This document shows positions 31,313 through 40,421 of a DNA stretch of 45,538 nucleotides, one piece after another (within the stretch, counting starts at the first letter, position 1; the number at the start of each line of letters is the position of its first letter). Source of the stretch: a virus; IMG/VR virus record IMGVR_UViG_3300025168_014280, positions 1 through 45,538 of that record, one strand, 5' to 3'. The position numbers and the translations under genes were made by a program. The notes below the pieces were generated by a model that had not been told where the DNA came from, did not search any database, and worked only from the letters and a program-made list of their open reading frames with translations.

Positions 31313-32580
31313 CAGTCCAATACTCTTTCATCTCTGTTTAATATTTTCGTTATATCTTGACCTCTTATTTTGTCGATGCTTTCTTGACGTTGTTTGCCTT
31401 TTTGTGTCGCTGTAAAAGTTTCTCTAGTTTTTAAGTTTTTTAAAACATCTATTAATGCTTTTTGTTTTCTAGTAGCACGAGGTTCCATATATGCAAGTGC
31501 TTCATCAATTATTGTGTGCAACAGCATTTTAGGCAGTGCTAGTGGACTTAGGATTTCTTCATCGCTGAAAGTGAACATAACCTTTGTTAATATTTCAGTA
31601 TCTAATTCTTTGCTTAGGTCAAACATATTTTTTAGTTCTAATAAACCAGGCATTGTCAGTGTGTAGTCTAGTCTCATTTCTCTAGACGTTTTAGACACTG
31701 CTAACCCTTCTTTGAAATTGCGTAACCACTGCTGATAATTTAATCCATCTCTAATATATTCACCAACTTCTCCTGTGCCATCCAATGAAGAACATATTTG
31801 CCAGTCTTGAAAATGTGGTACAAGATCAAACAGTTTGATGCCTTTAAAAGTGGTCTTACTTAAATTTGTGTTGTATCTCACACAAACTTCTTTTGCAAAT
31901 CCTAATTCTATAATTCTCTGCATGGCTTTCCAGTGCATGTCCCACATCAAAGGTTCTCCTCCGCACCAGTATATTTCTTTTATTTTTTTTGTTTCAACTG
32001 CATCAACAAATTCTTCCACAATTTGTGTATCTTGAAATTTTTTAATTTGTTCTCTTAATGGCGATGCCATCCATGGTTGTGATTCTTTGCTCCATGTGTT
32101 ATTTTTTCTTGATTCTGCTTCCCAACTAGAACTGAGCATGTCTCCACACATCCTACATTTAAAGTTACACAAATTGTTGAATCTGTAGTCAAAACTCACA
32201 GTTTCCATTGTAGTAGCACCTTTGTTGTCCGTTGTAGCAAATGCTTCGTCTATTTTATTTTCAAACAGTTTGTTCCAATAAGATCTGTACACGTCTGTGT
32301 TTAAAAGTTTATGATCACACACTTCACATTCTGAAAGTTCTTCTCCTGCTAACATACGTAAACGCACTGATTTCATATGATCTGAATTCCAATGTTCTTT
32401 CAGTGTTTGCGGTTTATACTCACGGGCATTATTATCTGTGTCTATATACTGCTTAAAACTTTGTGCAGACTCCCTAGATGCACAACATAAACGTCTTTCT
32501 GTTTGGGGAGATAGATAGGTGTGTGTCCATGGAGCCATACAAAACGTTTTATTGCCTTCACTGGGTTTTAATCGTTTCAT
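31297..32580 (-). CDS. Radical SAM protein 1 with N-terminal SPASM/twitch-like domain
   Basis: 427 residues. The radical SAM cluster motif is Cys138, Cys142 and Cys145 (LCNFKCRMCG). IYWCGGEPLMW is the GGEP SAM site, and YNTNLSKTTF and CSSLDG follow as core strands. Before the core, residues 1-90 hold FCMAPW (Cys14), LCCAS (Cys32/33), a KEHWNSDHMKSVR helix and CEVC (Cys85/Cys88). This is the pattern of a SPASM/twitch auxiliary iron-sulfur domain, here placed at the N-terminus rather than the C-terminus. Radical SAM enzymes with such domains often modify peptides. The substrate is unknown. First in a row of five. Confidence 0.88.
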   Translation of the reverse strand: MKRLKPSEGNKTFCMAPWTHTYLSPQTERRLCCASRESAQSFKQYIDTDNNAREYKPQTLKEHWNSDHMKSVRLRMLAGEELSECEVCDHKLLNTDVYRSYWNKLFENKIDEAFATTDNKGATTMETVSFDYRFNNLCNFKCRMCGDMLSSSWEAESRKNNTWSKESQPWMASPLREQIKKFQDTQIVEEFVDAVETKKIKEIYWCGGEPLMWDMHWKAMQRIIELGFAKEVCVRYNTNLSKTTFKGIKLFDLVPHFQDWQICSSLDGTGEVGEYIRDGLNYQQWLRNFKEGLAVSKTSREMRLDYTLTMPGLLELKNMFDLSKELDTEILTKVMFTFSDEEILSPLALPKMLLHTIIDEALAYMEPRATRKQKALIDVLKNLKTRETFTATQKGKQRQESIDKIRGQDITKILNRDERVLDWWTEI

Positions 32581-33737
32581 ACCAGTTCTTTCAATTGCGG
32601 AAATGTTACAGCAAACGATTCTTGTCTAAATTTATCACTGGCTGTAATTTTTAATCTTCTGGCTTCATCCATTGTGGCAGAGTGCAAATTTTTATCCATC
32701 ATAAAATCTACTGCACCTTTAAGTTGCTGTTTGTGAAAATTGTTATTATTGTATTTTAACAGTTTTTTTGCAATTTTTTCTTTTAATTTTTTTGGAAGAT
32801 ATTGTACATTCCATTCTTTGGCTTCGTGCAAATAATTGTAAAACACATAATCAAAATCTTGTGTCTCTATCCAGTCGGCCATCTTGTCTAGATAGTATAT
32901 GTTTTGTATGTTAATTGTACAGCACACTTGCGTTTTAATATTCTTGTGTGTGTTTTTAAGCCTGTTAAACTTTTTTACATTTGCAACCACTTTTTTCCAT
33001 TCTGCACCATGACGTTGATATTCAAATCTTTTGCCCATGTCATCAATAGAAAACGCTATTTCGACTTCTGCAAACTCTGGCCATATGCTTTCTATAGCAC
33101 GTTTAGGATATGTTGTGCCATTTGTGTTGTAGTGAATTTTTTGACCACCTGCATGACCTAACACAGCACTTTTCTCTAGCAAAGTAAAATGTTCTTCGAT
33201 TAAGAATGGTTCACCTCCTGTAAATTCAAAATATTCAACTGTAGGCAAAAGCGATTGAATATCGTTCCAGAGGTCAACTTCTTTACGTGGCCATTGGCCT
33301 TGTTGTAACCAATCTTTAGCATGTTTATTGCCTAACACAATTTCTTCTTTTGCCCATTTTGAAGATGACCAAGATCCACATATTCTGCATTTTAGATTAC
33401 AAATGTTACCTAGTTTAAGATCTAAAAATTTAATGTCCAACCTATCAGTGTTTACTCCAAATTTTTTATTGGAAATCATACGCTTAGAAGTGCCACCTGC
33501 TGATTCTAAACTCCAACATTTAGCACAGGTTTTAGGCATACCGCCCTCTAAAAACTCCTGTCGCAAATTGCTCATATATGTTGAATGGAAAGCATCACCG
33601 ATACTGTCACCTTTGGCAATATCATAAGGGATGTTGTTTACACCTAGAATAGATTCTTCAGCAAGACAACATGGTCTAAATTCTCCTAGTGGAGTTGTCT
33701 CAATGCTCATCCATGGCAGTGTACAAATTTTAGACAA
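32577..33737 (-). CDS. Radical SAM protein 2 with N-terminal SPASM/twitch-like domain
   Basis: 386 residues. The core motif is Cys113, Cys117 and Cys120 (ICNLKCRICG), the SAM site is FEFTGGEPFLIEE, and IHYNTNGTTYP and IAFSIDDMG mark later core strands. The N-terminal auxiliary pattern is ICTLPW (Cys5), RPCCLAE (Cys23/24) and CAKC (Cys71/Cys74). It is closest in layout to copies 1 and 3. The C-terminus is helical and lysine-rich and carries no further Cys cluster. It overlaps both neighbours by 4-8 bases. Confidence 0.88.
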   Translation of the reverse strand: MSKICTLPWMSIETTPLGEFRPCCLAEESILGVNNIPYDIAKGDSIGDAFHSTYMSNLRQEFLEGGMPKTCAKCWSLESAGGTSKRMISNKKFGVNTDRLDIKFLDLKLGNICNLKCRICGSWSSSKWAKEEIVLGNKHAKDWLQQGQWPRKEVDLWNDIQSLLPTVEYFEFTGGEPFLIEEHFTLLEKSAVLGHAGGQKIHYNTNGTTYPKRAIESIWPEFAEVEIAFSIDDMGKRFEYQRHGAEWKKVVANVKKFNRLKNTHKNIKTQVCCTINIQNIYYLDKMADWIETQDFDYVFYNYLHEAKEWNVQYLPKKLKEKIAKKLLKYNNNNFHKQQLKGAVDFMMDKNLHSATMDEARRLKITASDKFRQESFAVTFPQLKELV

Positions 33738-35004
33738 GTATCTCTCCTAATTCGGGTACAACATCTACAAGTTTTTGTTTTCTTCTTTGATCAAGCAAAT
33801 TGGTCATTTCTACAAACTTTGGCAATAAATGTGTCTTATCAGATGACATCATGAAATCTATAGTAGACGCAAATCCATTATAGGCTCTTTTAAGTGTATC
33901 TTGCTTTTCTATGCTCTGCATGTGCAACTCAATTTTTGTCTTAATTTTTTCTTTTATATGTTGTGGCAAAATATCTATCCTATAGTGCAACGGATCTTGT
34001 AATATGTTCATGTGCAAATCACTAGGCCCTAAAAATCCTTTGGCCATCCAATCTTTATGAAAATCTGATATATGATCAACATTCATCACACTCACTGTTG
34101 GCGAAATATAAAAATCCACATTGGGACATTTTTTCAACATCTCTTCTCTATTGTGTTCTACATCTGCCCACACTGTGCCGTTCCTTACGTATTCAGCACG
34201 AGGACCCATAGCATCCAAAGACGCTCCCACAGATACTTGTTTAAATTCTGGCCATATATCTAGCACGTTAAGGTCTTTGTACGCCATTCTAGTAAAGTTA
34301 GTGTTGTATATCAGTCTGACTGAGTCTGCTTTGCCTAAACGTATCAGTTCTTTCAAAATTTTATAGTGCTCTTCCATTATCAGCGGTTCGCCGCCAGCAA
34401 AATAGACTTGCTCAACCATAGGCATATATGCAATCAGTTGACTGTAAGCATCCATTTTTGTTGTGCCGGCATAGGTTATTTTGTCATGATTTGGTTTGCC
34501 CCATAATGCTACTTGATCATCGTACCAATTCGAAGAAAACATAGATCCGCATGATCTACAAGATAGATTACAAAGATTGGAAAATCTTATATCCCAGTAT
34601 ATCATGTTTACATCATCATATGCACCATCATCTTTTGTTTTTTTAATTTTGTCTATGTGATGACCAAAATGTATGTTTGAAGATTCTCGCATTGAAGTCC
34701 AGCCATGTGCCTCTTGCTCATAACATTTGGTGCACTGTTTGCTTGGTTTGTTGGACAGCATATTGGTCCTGATAGTTTTCATATCATCGCTGTTCCATAA
34801 TTCTTGTATTGTGTTTTCCTTCATTGACCCAATTGGATGTTCATGCTTTGCTAGACAGCATGGATATGCATTGCCATCTGGATATGCGTGAAGATGTGTC
34901 CAAGGTAACATGCAAAAATACTTGCTATCTGTCAGCAACTGTTTTTCTTTGTCACTTAAAGTGTTTACATCTACTTTTGTTGGCATTTTGTCTTTATAAC
35001 TCAT
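33730..35004 (-). CDS. Radical SAM protein 3 with N-terminal SPASM/twitch-like domain
   Basis: 424 residues. The core motif is Cys145, Cys149 and Cys152 (LCNLSCRSCG), the SAM site is VYFAGGEPLIMEE, and LIYNTNFTRM and VGASLDAMG follow. The auxiliary domain is the most typical of the set: FCMLPWTHLHAYPDGNAYPC with Cys31 and Cys49/50, LGS-like GSMKENTIQELWNSDDM, and CTKC (Cys91/Cys94). That whole block reads like a textbook SPASM half placed before the radical core. It has an extra 28-residue N-terminal extension. The substrate is unknown. Confidence 0.88.
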   Translation of the reverse strand: MSYKDKMPTKVDVNTLSDKEKQLLTDSKYFCMLPWTHLHAYPDGNAYPCCLAKHEHPIGSMKENTIQELWNSDDMKTIRTNMLSNKPSKQCTKCYEQEAHGWTSMRESSNIHFGHHIDKIKKTKDDGAYDDVNMIYWDIRFSNLCNLSCRSCGSMFSSNWYDDQVALWGKPNHDKITYAGTTKMDAYSQLIAYMPMVEQVYFAGGEPLIMEEHYKILKELIRLGKADSVRLIYNTNFTRMAYKDLNVLDIWPEFKQVSVGASLDAMGPRAEYVRNGTVWADVEHNREEMLKKCPNVDFYISPTVSVMNVDHISDFHKDWMAKGFLGPSDLHMNILQDPLHYRIDILPQHIKEKIKTKIELHMQSIEKQDTLKRAYNGFASTIDFMMSSDKTHLLPKFVEMTNLLDQRRKQKLVDVVPELGEILV

Positions 35005-36331
35005 TGTACCATGCTACCATTTCTTCACTGAACGTATTTGTAAAATTTTTATTACGTCTTTTGTCATATTGTTTATAAAAATGTTTAAAGTCTTGCTGTA
35101 ATCTATCCAGAGAATCTGCTCCAGAGTGTGGCGTTTTAACAACATCTAAGTAGTCGATAAGTCTGTGTATTTGATTGTATTCATGTTCATGTAATAAGTC
35201 TTTGTAGATTTTTGCTTGATATTTTAGTTTGTGGATTGCTGTTTGTTTTATTGACTCGGGCAAAACCACTGCCGACTGAAAGGAAGGAAAACGCAATATG
35301 TTCAATGTAAAGTTAGGAAAATTTTTGCCATATTTTTTTTTCAGGGCAACCATCCAATCTATAAGACTGTCTAGAGAGTCCAAACACAATGCATTTACAG
35401 TACACATTACATGCAGTCGTGAAAGGTTACCTTCTTCTATCAATCTAAACACATTGTCTCGCCATTGTTTAAACTTCATTCCATCTCTGATGTAGTCTGC
35501 TTGTCCCCACATTGCTTCTGCAGATGTGTAAACGTCGAAATGTTTTACGTGATGTGATGCTTCGATTAATCTGTCCATTAATTCTGGTTTAGGACACAGA
35601 TTGCTATTGATTGCAAGTATAGTTTCGCTCTTGCTATGATTTGCCTTGAACCAATCAAGCAGTTTCCACATGTCAGCACTCATTAATGGTTCTCCGCCTG
35701 TGACTCTAAGTTCTTGCAAAGTTTTGTGTAAATCTGTTTCCCACCATTTCCAAAATGCTTCCACATAAGGATTATACTCTTGGTATCCATATTTCTGAGA
35801 AGCATCATGCGGGTGAGTAAAATGATTTCTTCCATCTGATTTTAGATCAGTATATGCACCATTCTTTTTGATGTCTTTGACCCATGTTGTGGAAAATGCA
35901 GGATTACAATAAGAACAAGCAAAATTACAGGTCCTGTCAAAAGATATTTCTAAAGTTTTAAGATTTACATCATATTCAAAAGTTGTATCATATGCAGTTT
36001 GGAGATCTTCATGTGTATAAATTTTTGATTTGTAAATTCTGTCGGATACAACATCAGGACCAATATCTTCTGCTTTCCAGCAGTACTCGCAACCTTTTGG
36101 TCTTTGACCGGCCTGCATCATTTTACGTTCTAATTTTTTTTGGTGTGTGTTGTGTATTGCTGAAGGATTTGTTTTAATTTCTTCCAGATCAATTTGGTGT
36201 GGCAAAGGATGATGGCAAGATGTAGTTTGACCTGAACCTAACCAGATGGTAGCGTTGTACCACTTGGCCGCACAAAATGAAGCACTTTTTGTGTCTAGGT
36301 AATTTTTTTTAAATTCTAAATCTTTGTTCAT
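34994..36331 (-). CDS. Radical SAM protein 4 (AKW subgroup)
   Basis: 445 residues. The core motif is Cys135, Cys139 and Cys142 (TCNFACSYCN), the SAM site is LRVTGGEPLMSAD, and LAINSNLCPKPEL follows. The N-terminal auxiliary pattern differs from copies 1-3: FCAAKWYNATIWLGSGQTTS with Cys20, SCHHP (Cys39) and CEYC (Cys81/Cys84). The PW becomes KW and the CC becomes a single Cys followed by His-His. The SYCNPAFSTTW stretch and EAFWKWWETDL are shared with copy 5. It forms a subgroup with copy 5, so the array looks like at least two ancestral types. Confidence 0.88.
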   Translation of the reverse strand: MNKDLEFKKNYLDTKSASFCAAKWYNATIWLGSGQTTSCHHPLPHQIDLEEIKTNPSAIHNTHQKKLERKMMQAGQRPKGCEYCWKAEDIGPDVVSDRIYKSKIYTHEDLQTAYDTTFEYDVNLKTLEISFDRTCNFACSYCNPAFSTTWVKDIKKNGAYTDLKSDGRNHFTHPHDASQKYGYQEYNPYVEAFWKWWETDLHKTLQELRVTGGEPLMSADMWKLLDWFKANHSKSETILAINSNLCPKPELMDRLIEASHHVKHFDVYTSAEAMWGQADYIRDGMKFKQWRDNVFRLIEEGNLSRLHVMCTVNALCLDSLDSLIDWMVALKKKYGKNFPNFTLNILRFPSFQSAVVLPESIKQTAIHKLKYQAKIYKDLLHEHEYNQIHRLIDYLDVVKTPHSGADSLDRLQQDFKHFYKQYDKRRNKNFTNTFSEEMVAWYNEL

Positions 36332-37680
36332 CTAGTTGCCTGCTGACATTCTGAAAACCATGAGCGATATTCAGGAAAAGTTTCTATAAGATTAGTGTTT
36401 CTCCTTGCATCGTGTGTGCGGAAAAATCTCCAAAAATCTGCCATGTGTAAGTGTTTATCATCTATGCCTTGGCGCATAACCTGATAAGATCGTTGAAGTT
36501 TTTCTATTTCGTAGTCTCTAAATGCAGACATGTGCGTATCATGTTGGTTCTGTTGCATATATTCAATTGCTTCTTCAAAATAATAGTTGAACGATTCATC
36601 TAACAATCCTATGTGTTGCCAAATAGGCTGACGCAATATAGGAGTATCAAACCACACTCTTTGATAGTCTTTAGAATACTTAGATCTCAATTCTAAAATA
36701 TGTACAAGTAGCGTTTTTAAACTTGACACACTCAGATTATTCAGTGTGATAATAAAAGTCAGCGAATTTCTACCTGGAATATCGGTTAGATATCTGTTTA
36801 CATTGTTCCACACTGTATCAAAATTCATGCCGTTCCTAATGTACTGTGCTTTTTTATCCCATGCATCTAATGACACAAACTGCATAAAATGTTCAACCAA
36901 TTCACCATCACATATCTGTTTGACCATAGAAAAATATTTGTCTGTGAGTTGTTGTGTAGGTGGACAAAAGTTCGATGTGACATTTAAGTGCAGATCTTCT
37001 TTAGGATTTTGAATAACATACTCAAAAACTTTAAATGTATTTTTATCCATCATTGGTTCTCCACCAGTCATTCTAAAATGTTTTAGTTTAGGATACAGAT
37101 CAGGCCACCATTTCCAAAATGCTTCCACGTAAGGATTATTTTTTTGTGGCAACACCTTAAAGTGTGTTGGATCATTGTGTGGATTTGATGTAGGATATGC
37201 ACCATGCTCTTCTATTTCTTGTGCCCATGCAGTTGAATACTGTGGAGAACAATAGGAACAAGAAAAATTACATGCATTGTTAAAATCTACTTCAACGTAG
37301 GTTGGCACAACATCTGCTTGTGGATTTTGTAAAATATTTTCATACTCTGCTATTGCCCATTCTTCACCAGAACGATAATGCCTGTCACTTAGTTTGTTGT
37401 TATCTTCCAACCGCCAACAATATGAACAACCATCTGGACGTTGCCCATTGATCATTTGTAATCTTTGTGTTTTTTTCTCATCTGTATTGTGCAGTTTGGA
37501 TGGATCTTGTGCAATTTTTTCTCTATCAATTGCATGTAGTGGAGGATGATAACATGAATTAGTTTTACCTGTGGTCAGATGTAAACTTGTTTGCATCCAT
37601 TTTGCCAAACACATACTAGGCGATACAGCGTCAAGTTTTTTCTTTGCCTCTAGGGCAGAGTCCATGTAATCACTACTCAT
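36328..37680 (-). CDS. Radical SAM protein 5 (AKW subgroup)
   Basis: 450 residues. The core motif is Cys137, Cys141 and Cys144 (ACNFSCSYCS), the SAM site is FRMTGGEPMMDKN, and LNVTSNFCPPTQQL follows. The auxiliary pattern is MCLAKW (Cys24), SCYHPPLHAID (Cys43) and CSYC (Cys85/Cys88). It shares PQYSTAWAQEIEEHGAYP and NPYVEAFWKWWPDL with copy 4. The C-terminus ends with an LHMADFWRFFRTHDARRN block that parallels the QDFKHFYKQYDKRRN end of copy 4. Gene order and overlap imply co-expression with the GT-A-like gene just upstream. Confidence 0.88.
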   Translation of the reverse strand: MSSDYMDSALEAKKKLDAVSPSMCLAKWMQTSLHLTTGKTNSCYHPPLHAIDREKIAQDPSKLHNTDEKKTQRLQMINGQRPDGCSYCWRLEDNNKLSDRHYRSGEEWAIAEYENILQNPQADVVPTYVEVDFNNACNFSCSYCSPQYSTAWAQEIEEHGAYPTSNPHNDPTHFKVLPQKNNPYVEAFWKWWPDLYPKLKHFRMTGGEPMMDKNTFKVFEYVIQNPKEDLHLNVTSNFCPPTQQLTDKYFSMVKQICDGELVEHFMQFVSLDAWDKKAQYIRNGMNFDTVWNNVNRYLTDIPGRNSLTFIITLNNLSVSSLKTLLVHILELRSKYSKDYQRVWFDTPILRQPIWQHIGLLDESFNYYFEEAIEYMQQNQHDTHMSAFRDYEIEKLQRSYQVMRQGIDDKHLHMADFWRFFRTHDARRNTNLIETFPEYRSWFSECQQATR

Positions 37681-38540
37681 TTGTTACACCATTTAAAAAA
37701 TTTAGATTGATCTGGCTCAAGATAAGAAGCATTGATACCTAAATGATAGTTCAAGTCTTTGTGCAAGTCTGTAATTTTCTCTTGTATATCATCTTTGGTT
37801 GACTCATGTACACTATGCCACATGTCTTCTAGGGATTTAAAGTCTTTTGTTATCTTGTAATCCCATCCTGTCATTAGTGTTGTCAAGAAAGATCCATAAC
37901 ATGCTCCATGTATTGCCCAGTCTCCATTTTTTACATCACTGCCTACACTCATCCAAACTAATAAATTTTTTAAATTTTCTCTGTATATTCTTTTCTTGAA
38001 TTCAGCAGGTTTGACTCTATGTCCTCTATCCAAACTCATTTTTACTCCTTCTCTGAAACCTGCTTGCCAAGCTTGATACTCAGAGTGATTAATTACAGTG
38101 GTTGAATAGCATTCTTTCATTGCCACATACTGGTCATGAAAACAAAATTCTATTGCACTTTCTGGGTCACCTTCCGAGTTTTCATGTGTTTTCATTTGTT
38201 TTACAAATTTTTTTGTCCAGGAAGATATTCCACCATTGCCATACTTTAACCCATTTATAATGTTATGTCCTTGCCATCTGATTACTGCATCTTCTGGCAT
38301 TGTAGCAGTATCAAGTTGTTGATCAAAAATACTAGCATCAACAATATTGTCACCATCCACTAACATGAAACGTTCTGTGTCGGCAGTTTCTGCGGCGGCT
38401 TTGTGTGCCGCATCTGATCCTTCAACGCCGTCAACACGTTTTGCCCAGGGGCATTTGGATTTAAGATCTAACCAATTGTGCTCTTTATTAGGTTCTTTGT
38501 AAGAAAGAAAGATTACATCAAGATCTGCTATATCAATCAT
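37677..38540 (-). CDS. GT-A-like glycosyltransferase
   Basis: 287 residues. The N-terminus DLDVIFLSYKEPN opens a GT-A Rossmann half. RFMLVDGDNIVD holds a DGD that matches the metal-binding DxD of GT-A enzymes. GGISSWTKKFVK and QAWQAGFREGVKMS are shared in pattern with the long repeat protein at 24268 (TWRSAFRECAKLS). The sugar donor and acceptor are unknown. It sits between the radical SAM array and other GT-like genes, overlapping its neighbours by 4-8 bases. Confidence 0.65.
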   Translation of the reverse strand: MIDIADLDVIFLSYKEPNKEHNWLDLKSKCPWAKRVDGVEGSDAAHKAAAETADTERFMLVDGDNIVDASIFDQQLDTATMPEDAVIRWQGHNIINGLKYGNGGISSWTKKFVKQMKTHENSEGDPESAIEFCFHDQYVAMKECYSTTVINHSEYQAWQAGFREGVKMSLDRGHRVKPAEFKKRIYRENLKNLLVWMSVGSDVKNGDWAIHGACYGSFLTTLMTGWDYKITKDFKSLEDMWHSVHESTKDDIQEKITDLHKDLNYHLGINASYLEPDQSKFFKWCNK

Positions 38541-38853
38541 AGTTTACATATGAATGTTTGTGTTCGTCAAACCAATCCGGTTTTACTTTGGCAGGTTTAA
38601 TACATACAAACAAATTGTCCTTTTCTACAATCCAACCAGGCAATTGTTTTGTGAACTTAAAATTTTTGCCTTGTTTTTGTGTTTCTCTTAATTTTAATCG
38701 CAACTCTCTATCTACCACTTCATGTGACATAGTAGCCATGCCTTTTTTGACTTCTAACATAGTTTCTTCATTGCATGATATGAAATCGCCCGGCTCATCT
38801 GATACGCCAACCATTGTAATCTGTCCTAAATGATTATAATAAATTTTAAACAT
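38533..38853 (-). CDS. Small hypothetical protein, 106 aa
   Basis: 106 residues with no recognised family. The N-terminal MFKIYYNHLGQITMVGVSDEP and the middle GWIVEKDNLFVCIKPAK are strand-like, and one helix runs from about 29 to 60. In some tail-associated phage proteins a similar short beta-rich domain is seen, but I cannot support a link. It overlaps both neighbouring glycosyltransferase-like genes by about eight bases, so it belongs to the operon. Confidence 0.6.
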   Translation of the reverse strand: MFKIYYNHLGQITMVGVSDEPGDFISCNEETMLEVKKGMATMSHEVVDRELRLKLRETQKQGKNFKFTKQLPGWIVEKDNLFVCIKPAKVKPDWFDEHKHSYVNYD

Positions 38854-39655
38854 ATGCTTTATATTTAGATATCAAATCCTCTGTACATTTTGTTTTATCA
38901 TGGTAATGCCATGGCACACTAATTTTTGCTCCATTAACAATTATTTGATTAGGTTTAGGTATAGAAAAATATTGCCAGTGGCCAACACAGTATTTTTTAT
39001 TGTGTACAAATGTAGGCAAACTTGTGGTTGATACGCAATTATCCATGCCTAAATTTCTCAATGCCATAGCCATACCAAAGTCTGTAGATGGTTCATGAGC
39101 GCCCCACAATCTAAACTTTTTAATTTCATCATACCAATTGTCAAAAATTCGGTCTAATTCTTTAAAGAATGCAACATTTTGTTTGGTTACTCTCACATAG
39201 TATAGACCATTATATGCATTTGGCAGTAGATTTTCATTGATAAACTCTCTGTATCTCAAATCATTTGCTTTTTTCCTTTTATGATTTTGTACTGATCCTG
39301 TGATGCATAAATCTTGTAGTCTGAACCTATGTTTCCATATTTCTAAATCACATGGTATCAACATATCTGCTTCAAATTTTACAGTTTCTTTGAATGGAGT
39401 CAAATTTAAAATGTCTGCTTCATATTGCATATTGTTAACCACTGTTCTTTTAGGCACTGTGATTACATGGTCACAAACATCATGCAATTCGGATCTGCAT
39501 GTGTCTGCATCATTCACTATCACAGCAATTTTTACAGGTAATTTTTGTGTGGCTCTAAGACTGAGTGCCCACAGCAATGCACAAGATTCGTAATCTACTT
39601 CATTGTTGAGTGCAAACGTAAGATATCCAAACCCATTTTTATCATTTACATGCAT
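38846..39655 (-). CDS. GT8-like GT-A glycosyltransferase (copy A)
   Basis: 269 residues. FGYLTFALNNEVDYESCALL and LPVKIAVIVND form a GT8-type opening. TVKFEADMLIPCDLEIW stands where GT8 enzymes have their DxD metal site, here EADML with a later Asp. NAYNGLYYVRV, AHEPSTDFGMAMAL and a late FVHNKKY...GHW region (His/Gly) complete the outline. The gene downstream in the window (39642) is a paralogue. The acceptor is unknown; sugars on fibres or host glycan mimicry are plausible. Confidence 0.62.
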   Translation of the reverse strand: MHVNDKNGFGYLTFALNNEVDYESCALLWALSLRATQKLPVKIAVIVNDADTCRSELHDVCDHVITVPKRTVVNNMQYEADILNLTPFKETVKFEADMLIPCDLEIWKHRFRLQDLCITGSVQNHKRKKANDLRYREFINENLLPNAYNGLYYVRVTKQNVAFFKELDRIFDNWYDEIKKFRLWGAHEPSTDFGMAMALRNLGMDNCVSTTSLPTFVHNKKYCVGHWQYFSIPKPNQIIVNGAKISVPWHYHDKTKCTEDLISKYKAYV

Positions 39656-40421
39656 TGTACAAACTTTCCTTGTTCAAAATATGACAATCAAAATTTACAG
39701 TAAACTTGCCTTTTGTATCCTGAAAATGTATTTTATCATGATCAATGGCAGTCACATCAACAGTGTCTCTCGTAGTATGAATAGGCCATGGTATCACACA
39801 ATGATCGACTGAGTCAAACTCCATCAACTGCGACAGTGCGATAGAAACAGCATAATCATTTCTAATGATGTGCGGAGTGAATCCAAACATTTGTGCATAA
39901 TATGTATAATTTTCTATTACCGCTCTCCATAGTTCAAAAAACTTTTTTACTTCTTTTGTTTTTTCAAATTTTAAAACTGTGGCCCACAACATAGATATTG
40001 CAGATTTGCCTACATTTAGAACTCCAACAGCATCATTGTTGATATCATACCATTCTCTGTGCATGAGCAAGGATTGACTAGACTCAAGTAATTTTGTTAT
40101 TTGATCTGATTGCAAAAAATAATCTGAGTCGATTACAATGGTGCTTTGCCATGGCGAAATATCATATGCATGAAAACGTGACAAATTGTGCCATTCTTTT
40201 GATATAACTCCAAAAACTTTTTTATTATTTCGGGGCAGTCCAATTGGTCTATGTTCATCAACTCCTTGTATTTCTTCGCCTACGCTCATGATGGGTATAT
40301 CAGGAATATGTTTACGAACCTGCTTCACACACTGTTCGGCAATTTTTGAGTAATCTATGTGTGAGTTGTGATTGAAAATTAATATGCCGGCATCATGTTG
40401 CAATCTTTTTATACTCCTCAT
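39642..40421 (-). CDS. GT8-like GT-A glycosyltransferase (copy B)
   Basis: 259 residues. AGILIFNHNSHIDYSKIAEQ opens the fold, and STIVIDSDYFLQSD has a clear DSD metal-binding motif. AVGVLNVGKSAI, RNDYAVSIALSQL and a late histidine (DCHILNKES) follow in the same order as in copy A at 38846. The two appear to be an ancient duplication with different acceptors. It overlaps copy A by 14 bases and the operon's first gene by 29. Confidence 0.62.
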   Translation of the reverse strand: MRSIKRLQHDAGILIFNHNSHIDYSKIAEQCVKQVRKHIPDIPIMSVGEEIQGVDEHRPIGLPRNNKKVFGVISKEWHNLSRFHAYDISPWQSTIVIDSDYFLQSDQITKLLESSQSLLMHREWYDINNDAVGVLNVGKSAISMLWATVLKFEKTKEVKKFFELWRAVIENYTYYAQMFGFTPHIIRNDYAVSIALSQLMEFDSVDHCVIPWPIHTTRDTVDVTAIDHDKIHFQDTKGKFTVNFDCHILNKESLYNACK

